A DNA stretch of 9,355 nucleotides from Flavobacteriales bacterium (lineage in GTDB: Bacteria > Bacteroidota > Bacteroidia > Flavobacteriales_D > Parvicellaceae), in NCBI GenBank assembly GCA_026993705.1, contig JALWSJ010000019.1:1-9355 (forward strand), in the 5' to 3' direction. Shown piece by piece: positions 5,256 to 9,355 of the stretch; within the stretch, counting starts at the first letter, position 1, and each line of letters starts with the position of its first letter. The notes below the pieces were generated by a model. That model searched no databases and was not told where the DNA came from. It worked only from the letters and a program-made list of their open reading frames with translations. The position numbers and the translations under genes are program-made.

Positions 5256-8225
5256 CTACCTTATTACATTCAACGAACCAGATTGTTGTGGTTTTTCGTC
5301 TCCAAATTTAACAATATAATAATAAACACCTGAAGCAACGGTATTACCTTTGTACATTGCATCCCAGGTAACAAAACTTTTGGTGCTTCTAAAGATAACA
5401 CTTCCCCATTTATTATAAATAATAACCTCGGGAGCAGAATATTTTCCCACGTCCAGTTGCCAGGTATCATTTACACCATCTCCATTTGGTGTAATTGTAT
5501 TAACTTCTGTTACATCATCATCACAAGTCAGAAAAACAGGAATAACATCGTAAATCGGCACATAACATTCAGATACCGGATCATAATAGGTATAGGTAAT
5601 CGGATATATACCCTGACCTACCAATGCAGGTTCGAATATATTGTTTGTTATTGCAGGTCCAGTAAAAACACCTCCTGTTGGATTACCTAGCCCCGACAAA
5701 TCATAAGGATCAAAAACACCACAAATCGTATCTTCCCATTCAAACGTTACCATAGTACTGATAACATTCAACGTAGCTGATTCGCAATTAAACTCTTGAC
5801 ATTGAGAATTGTTGGCGTGTAAATAATAAGTGGTTGTCTCCATTGGTGCAACAACAATACTATCTCCGTAACCGACAACTTGTCCACCACAACTATCAAT
5901 AGACCAATACCAAAGTTCTCCGGGGCTTAATACACCACCAATTTGTTTAACCGTTGTTGAATCATGTCCGCAAATATTTTGTTGACTAAATTGTAATGAT
6001 GTTGGTGCTGTAGAATATGAACCGACACTAACTAACTCCGAATAACATCCCGGAGTTATCGGACATACTCCGTTTACAGGTGCAACAAAATAAGTAGTTG
6101 GGACAATTGGAGAAACATCAATTTGAGCACCGGTTCCTATTGGTGTACCGCCACAACTGCCCTCGTACCATTCCCAATTAGCTCCGGTTCCTATCTGACC
6201 TGAATTTACCTCCAATGTAATTGTATCACCAATACAAACAAGACTATTTCCTGTTATACTTGTTGGTATAACAGAAACAGTATTATATGTAATCACAACG
6301 GTGTCTGTAGTTGATCCACAGCAGTTATTTCCTGTTATTTTCCATTCTAACACGGTAACACCTTCAACTAAATTTATTGTACTATTTTCTTGATTAGGGT
6401 TGTCAACCGTAGAAGTTCCTGAAAGTACTGTCCACGTACCTGTTCCATTCTCTGGTGTGTTTCCCCAAAGATTATAGATATTATTATTATCACAAATAAC
6501 AGAGTCTACGCCTGCATCAGCTATGTTTGGTGAAACCTCTGTAACATAGTTAAACCCTTCATAGGTGTCTGTACCAAAAATCACATCATGTCGCCCTCTA
6601 TCACCGTAAGTAGTCTGACCTATTGTACCCGAAATGTTGATGGGATTTGAGCCTGTTCCAAAATTCCAAACATTTGCCGAAGGAGCTCCGTAATCAAAAG
6701 TATCTTTTAAACAAATCTTATGCTCCATCGTAATAACAGGTTGGTTAGCTAAATCAAAAATAATATCTGCGGTTAACGGATTAGTTCCACCATCTATATA
6801 CAATGGTGCAGAATCTCCATATGCCCCATTTTGACCATTACCTCCGTTTCCTCCTCTACCTCCAGCCCCTCCATTTCCACCAGCCCCTACCTCTCCATGC
6901 GTATAACTACTTCCATATCCACCTGCACCACCTGCACCTCCAATACCTCCTGCACCTCCAATACCACCTGCACCACCACCTAAAGTAGAAAAATTATCTT
7001 GCTCAAAGAAAGAGTTAGCTCCATTATTAAACAAATACACTGCAAATGAACCTCCTCCTCCAGCACCTCCGGTGCCTCCAGTACCTCCGGAACCACCGCC
7101 ACCACCACCGCCACCTCCGGAACCTGCTCCATACAAACACCAATTCCAAAAATTAGCATTTCCTTGACCGCCACCGCCACCACCACCATGTCCTCCAGCT
7201 CCACCTGTTCCATTTTGTCCAGACGCACCAATAGCTCCTGGCACAAAAAAACCTCCAGAATACGTACCAGAAGGGCCTACACCACTACCTCCATTTGCTC
7301 CATCAATACCATTTGCACCAACAGCACCAGCACCTCCATTATACCCTTGACAAGTTCCCGTTCCTCCTCCACCACCTCCTGATGTATTAATTCCACCACC
7401 AAAATATGCACCACCAGAACCACCAGAACCACCAACATTATCTTCTCCTCCACCAGAACCACCACCACCACCGCCACCACCAGCTAACGCACCAGTCGCG
7501 GTAGCTCCAGCACCACCAGCAATACCAGCATTACTACCACCCGGAGGGTCGGGTGCACCCCCTCCCCCAATTCCAAATCCTACGCCAGCTCCATCTCCTC
7601 CATTTCCTCCTATACCACTATTATTCTGATTATCATTATTCCCATCTGTTCCATTCGAGCCAGGGCTTCCTGGTAATCCATCTATACCGGGAATTCCATC
7701 AATTCCAGCACCTCCTTGACCTGCAATTACCTGAGTTCTTATAAACTTATAGTTTGAACAATTCGACAAATGAACCCCATAAACCGAAGTCGCTCGAGTT
7801 GTAGCGTCAGCTGTTTTTATGGTAATATCTTGAAGTCTAAAATTCGTTGCTGAAATACCATACAAAGCAACTAGCCTATCTAAATATTGTGTTCCTTCAG
7901 GATTCGTCGCATCTCGGTAGATTGTTGTTAACCCCGCTGTACTGTATTTCCTCCAATTTTCAGCTGCGATAAACCCTCCTTCTATCGTAACACCTGAAGG
8001 AATTAGCAATGGATTTGATAAGACGTACGTACCTGAATCTAACCGAATAACATCTCCTATACTGGCAATGGTTAAACTTGTTGTTAAATTTGTAGGATCA
8101 GAAATATCCCCTGTACCTGTACCAGTAGTTGAAACATAAATTACGTTACAAGCCTGTGAAAACGCCTTACTTGTAAAAACGGTAAAGGAGAAAATCAATA
8201 AAAAAAGAAGTAGTATTTTTTTCAT
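5256..8225 (-). CDS. Secreted glycine-rich adhesin-like protein with T9SS type B sorting domain
   Basis: A 989-residue protein predicted to be surface-exposed or secreted. Order of parts: signal peptide (1-23, AFS then Q24); a beta-helix-like N-terminus (about 27-167) including DVIRLDSGTYVLSNPLLIPS; a glycine-rich region (about 169-467) with Gly runs, GGxGGx stretches and a short collagen-like Gly-X-Y run (174-197); a third coil-like segment (472-492); a PKD-like module with AGVDSVIC and GTGTWTVLSGT (571-648); two Ig-like modules of 88-residue period (about 660-823); one further module with ICGVFDPYDLSG and GGVFTGPAI (830-897); and the type B sorting domain (about 905-989) with ITPNGDGVND, VIIYNKWGSVIF, a WD.M..G variant of the usual WDG, SGVYYYIV and the terminal IR. 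The sorting domain directs passage through the type IX machinery. No catalytic residues of polysaccharide lyases can be identified, so adhesin is preferred over enzyme. It is first in a four-gene operon. The start is supported by the signal peptide; upstream is A-rich without a Shine-Dalgarno sequence. Confidence 0.92.
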   Translation of the reverse strand: MKKILLLFLLIFSFTVFTSKAFSQACNVIYVSTTGTGTGDISDPTNLTTSLTIASIGDVIRLDSGTYVLSNPLLIPSGVTIEGGFIAAENWRKYSTAGLTTIYRDATNPEGTQYLDRLVALYGISATNFRLQDITIKTADATTRATSVYGVHLSNCSNYKFIRTQVIAGQGGAGIDGIPGIDGLPGSPGSNGTDGNNDNQNNSGIGGNGGDGAGVGFGIGGGGAPDPPGGSNAGIAGGAGATATGALAGGGGGGGGSGGGEDNVGGSGGSGGAYFGGGINTSGGGGGGTGTCQGYNGGAGAVGANGIDGANGGSGVGPSGTYSGGFFVPGAIGASGQNGTGGAGGHGGGGGGGQGNANFWNWCLYGAGSGGGGGGGGGSGGTGGTGGAGGGGSFAVYLFNNGANSFFEQDNFSTLGGGAGGIGGAGGIGGAGGAGGYGSSYTHGEVGAGGNGGAGGRGGNGGNGQNGAYGDSAPLYIDGGTNPLTADIIFDLANQPVITMEHKICLKDTFDYGAPSANVWNFGTGSNPINISGTIGQTTYGDRGRHDVIFGTDTYEGFNYVTEVSPNIADAGVDSVICDNNNIYNLWGNTPENGTGTWTVLSGTSTVDNPNQENSTINLVEGVTVLEWKITGNNCCGSTTDTVVITYNTVSVIPTSITGNSLVCIGDTITLEVNSGQIGTGANWEWYEGSCGGTPIGTGAQIDVSPIVPTTYFVAPVNGVCPITPGCYSELVSVGSYSTAPTSLQFSQQNICGHDSTTVKQIGGVLSPGELWYWSIDSCGGQVVGYGDSIVVAPMETTTYYLHANNSQCQEFNCESATLNVISTMVTFEWEDTICGVFDPYDLSGLGNPTGGVFTGPAITNNIFEPALVGQGIYPITYTYYDPVSECYVPIYDVIPVFLTCDDDVTEVNTITPNGDGVNDTWQLDVGKYSAPEVIIYNKWGSVIFRSTKSFVTWDAMYKGNTVASGVYYYIVKFGDEKPQQSGSLNVIR
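5757..6248 (-). repeat. Two tandem four-cysteine Ig-like modules inside the adhesin-like protein
   Basis: Residues 660-823 contain two copies of one module. Cysteines C664, C691, C721 and C727 in the first correspond to C752, C779, C809 and C814 in the second, offsets of 88, 88, 88 and 87. The tryptophan pair W684/W686 corresponds to W772/W774, also 88 apart, and both have SCGG about five residues later and a TTY motif (VPTTYF; TTTYYL). This matches the Ig-like modules common in large Bacteroidota surface proteins with type B sorting domains. They probably act as rigid spacers between the membrane anchor and the glycine-rich part. Confidence 0.82.
6825..7721 (-). repeat. Coding low-complexity region for the glycine-rich part of the adhesin-like protein
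   Basis: This stretch encodes residues 169-467, roughly 300 residues dominated by glycine with alanine, serine and asparagine. On the plus strand it reads as long runs of CC-A/T/G triplets. Glycine codons are mostly GGT and GGA, with some GGC. Exact short tandem copies occur, for example a 17-base unit at 6931-6947 repeated at 6949-6965 (18-base step, encoding GGIGGA). Glycine runs of eight or more occur near residues 249-256 and 370-378. Such DNA is prone to slippage, so length may vary between strains. It also creates open shadow frames on both strands that are not genes. Confidence 0.9.
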
Positions 8226-8387
8226 ACTTATTATTTTTGATGTTAAAAATTGCCTTTAATACATATATGAATTAAGACAAAATTCAGGTGACACATTTAT
8301 ACGCTCTCTATTAAAAAAAGTTGCATAAACGATTTATTAAATCTGTTTAATTTCTTTATACTTAAAACCGTATATAGGATTTGAACA

Positions 8388-8395
8388 CAAATATA
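8388..8395 (-). promoter_or_regulatory. Candidate Bacteroidota -7 promoter box for the adhesin operon
   Basis: Read on the minus strand this octamer is TATATTTG, an exact match to the TAnnTTTG consensus used by the primary sigma factor of Bacteroidota. It lies about 160 bases before the ATG of the 989-residue gene, giving an untranslated leader of roughly 155 bases. No clear TTG or TTTG box is found at the usual 17-23 base spacing upstream; the nearest is TTTA about 15 bases away. The call rests on the -7 box and its position alone. Confidence 0.45.
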
Positions 8396-8452
8396 CTTGA
8401 GTTTTTTAGTTAAACGCATTAACTATAAATATTTATTAATAAACCAATATTA

Positions 8453-8482
8453 CAATATATTATTGTTATATTCAATATATTA
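8453..8482. repeat. Direct repeat CAATATATTA with 20-base spacing
   Basis: The decamer CAATATATTA occurs at 8453-8462 and again at 8473-8482, a step of 20 bases or about two helical turns. A shorter relative, CAATATTA, is at 8445-8452. The first copy is also part of a small dyad (CAATA TAT TATTG, 8453-8465). The pair lies 60-90 bases upstream of the candidate -7 box, a position suitable for an activator. In DNA this AT-rich it may be chance. Confidence 0.35.
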
Positions 8483-8583
8483 ACAAAAAAATAATTACCT
8501 AATTATCTATATTATATCTTAAATTCGCAAGTGATTTCGTTATAATATCATGAATAATTAGGGTTGAGATTCTCGTATAGCCC

Positions 8584-8623
8584 TCTTTCATCAATCTTTT
8601 TGTATTTAAGGATTGATGAAAGA
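8584..8623 (-). terminator. Hairpin behind ssb, possible terminator
   Basis: A perfect 13-base-pair stem (8584-8596 with 8611-8623; arms TCTTTCATCAATC and GATTGATGAAAGA) with a 14-base loop begins 26 bases after the ssb stop on the transcribed strand. It is well placed to end the ssb transcript or protect its 3' end. The strand after the stem reads GGGCTATACG and has no U-run, so it is not a textbook intrinsic terminator. There is no gene on the plus strand that it could serve. Confidence 0.45.
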
Positions 8624-8648
8624 TAAGCCAACATTTTGGGATTAAGAT

Positions 8649-8990
8649 TTAGCCATTTGCTTTTCCTAAAAGCAAGATATCGTTTACTACTACCTCTGTA
8701 ATGTATCGTGTTACTCCTTCTGAATCAACATAAGATCTGCTTGCCAATTTACCGGAAATACAGACTTCTTTTCCTTTTTCCAAATATTTTTCGGCTAAGA
8801 CTGCTTGACCATTCCAAGCAACTAAGTTATGCCATTGTGTTTCTGTTACCCGTTCGTTATTTTTATTTTTATAGGTCTCGTTTGTAGCTAAGGTGATTCG
8901 GGCGACTTTTTTACCGTTATCTAATTCTTTGATTATAGGGTTTGCTCCTAAATGTCCGATTAACTGCACTTGATTTCTTAAATTTCTCAT
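8649..8990 (-). CDS. ssb: Single-stranded DNA-binding protein, short form without acidic tail
   Basis: A 113-residue single-domain OB-fold protein that binds single-stranded DNA in replication, repair and recombination. The sequence covers the whole SSB fold: NQVQLIGHLGANP (6-18), KKVARITLATNETY (27-40), TQWHNLVAWN (51-60), AEKYLEKGKEV (66-76), ISGKLASRSYVD (78-89) and RYITEVVVNDILLLG (95-109). W53 and W59 sit where the DNA-stacking aromatic residues of the family are expected. It ends at KANG directly after the OB fold. The flexible linker and acidic C-terminal tip (DDDIPF-like) that recruit partner proteins in E. coli SSB are absent. Short tail-less SSBs of about this size are common in Bacteroidota, so this is probably natural. 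It stands alone here, with no co-oriented neighbour close by. No Shine-Dalgarno sequence precedes the ATG; the start is fixed by the conserved N-terminus. Confidence 0.95.
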   Translation of the reverse strand: MRNLRNQVQLIGHLGANPIIKELDNGKKVARITLATNETYKNKNNERVTETQWHNLVAWNGQAVLAEKYLEKGKEVCISGKLASRSYVDSEGVTRYITEVVVNDILLLGKANG

Positions 8991-9355
8991 GATTTATTAT
9001 TTTTAATTATTTACATTTATGTTATCGTCTATTAAACAATCAGCGCTAATTGTTGTTTGACGATGCAAATGAACGACGATAGAGAAATAAGATTCGGAGA
9101 TAAATTATTTAACATTCGGACAAAAACGACTATAACCGACAATACACAGATAACCAGCTGTAAATAAACTATTTAATATTTGTTTTTTTTATAAACTAGT
9201 AAGGAAGCAAACAACTAACGTCAACCTTCAACATCAAAAAATAGAAAGGATAAATTTTTTTTGAAGTTTTTTATCGTCTAAGAATACTAAACTCTATTTT
9301 CTTTACACTTATATCTCAACTGCGTTAGGGATTATTAAGCGACTGTGTAAAAAAC
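8991..9355. other. Intergenic region upstream of ssb, no gene found
   Basis: About 365 bases without a convincing coding region on either strand. It contains the palindrome at 9035-9054, the decamer TTATCGTCTA twice (9022-9031 and 9271-9280), and GTTAGGGAT at 9324-9332, which matches part of the element near position 140. On the minus strand one frame is open from the window edge for about 14 codons to a TAA at 9309-9311; this could be the end of a gene lying beyond the window but is too short to call. Confidence 0.65.
9035..9054. promoter_or_regulatory. 20-base imperfect palindrome upstream of ssb, candidate operator
   Basis: AACAATCAGCGCTAATTGTT is symmetrical about 9044/9045 with a single mismatched pair (9041 with 9048) and a perfect AGCGCT core. 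Outer arms ATCGTC (9024-9029) and GACGAT (9059-9064) form a second dyad on almost the same centre (9044). The site is 45-64 bases before the ssb start, where a dimeric regulator could act. No exact TAnnTTTG box was found nearby, so the ssb promoter itself is not located. Confidence 0.45.

Larger units (their letters stand above)
8226..8648. other. AT-rich intergenic region between ssb and the adhesin operon
   Basis: This stretch of about 420 bases holds no credible gene. From right to left it contains the hairpin behind ssb, a very AT-rich part (about 8400-8530) with repeated CAATATATTA motifs, the candidate -7 box at 8388-8395, and the presumed leader of the adhesin operon (about 8226-8381). 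The high AT content fits a promoter region in this phylum. No tRNA, riboswitch or small reading frame could be supported. Confidence 0.7.

Noticed and set aside
4227..5690. Other-frame reading frames opposite or within the PorP/SprF-like gene and the end of the adhesin-like gene
   Set aside because: They overlap strongly supported genes and show no family motifs.
6825..7721. Possible CRISPR-like or non-coding tandem array because of the short repeated CC-rich units
   Set aside because: Repeats are in frame with a long gene, of irregular unit length, and encode a glycine-rich protein; there are no uniform spacers and no cas genes.
6803..7744. Several open frames on both strands inside the glycine-rich coding region (His/Leu-rich, Thr/Ser-rich and Val/Glu-rich products)
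   Set aside because: They are by-products of the CC-N/GG-N triplet repeats of the real gene; compositions are extreme and none has a domain or credible start context.
8226..8648. tRNA, riboswitch or small RNA in the large spacer
   Set aside because: No cloverleaf, CCA end or known aptamer core could be made out; the only strong structure is the hairpin behind ssb.
27..9158. Pectate lyase or other polysaccharide-cleaving activity for the 989-residue protein because of its beta-helix-like N-terminus
   Set aside because: No catalytic residues could be identified in the beta-helix-like part; an adhesive or structural role fits the visible modules better.
9309..9355. End of a minus-strand gene entering from the right edge
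   Set aside because: Only about 14 codons are open before TAA; the peptide matches nothing I recognise and this length is expected by chance.

Overview
The window reads as chromosomal DNA of a low-GC member of the Bacteroidota. A type IX secretion system (T9SS) type B C-terminal sorting domain, a PorP/SprF-family outer-membrane protein, a periplasmic TPR/beta-propeller/OmpA protein, a kinase with the WVGMAKETAHQLGTPLSSL signature, Bacteroidota-style promoter and start contexts (A-rich, little Shine-Dalgarno) and AT-rich spacers all point that way. The order or genus cannot be fixed from this sequence.

Layout. All five convincing genes are on the minus strand. Right to left: a spacer of about 365 bases (8991-9355) with a near-perfect dyad; a short ssb gene (8649-8990); an AT-rich spacer (8226-8648) holding a hairpin behind ssb and a candidate promoter; then four tightly packed genes read from 8225 down to 281, separated by only 6, 5 and 11 bases. 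These are a 989-residue glycine-rich secreted adhesin-like protein, a 319-residue PorP/SprF-like protein, an 832-residue OmpA-family protein with PorE/SprD-like architecture, and a 497-residue membrane histidine kinase. Positions 1-280 hold no gene but a cluster of inverted repeats that looks like a dispersed intergenic repeat element and may also end the operon transcript.

How the genes may work together. The 989-residue protein has a signal peptide for export to the periplasm and a type B sorting domain for crossing the outer membrane by T9SS. Its PorP/SprF-like neighbour is the kind of outer-membrane partner reported to be needed for type B cargo such as Flavobacterium johnsoniae SprB. The OmpA-type protein could tie that outer-membrane assembly to peptidoglycan. 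The kinase at the operon end has a periplasmic sensor but no response regulator here; a link to envelope state or adhesin export is inference only.

The most interesting object is the adhesin-like protein. Beta-helix-like segments recur on either side of a roughly 300-residue glycine-rich stretch, followed by Ig-like modules with a regular four-cysteine pattern. The components are of known families. The combination with the glycine-rich architecture and a co-transcribed orphan kinase is what deserves a second look.
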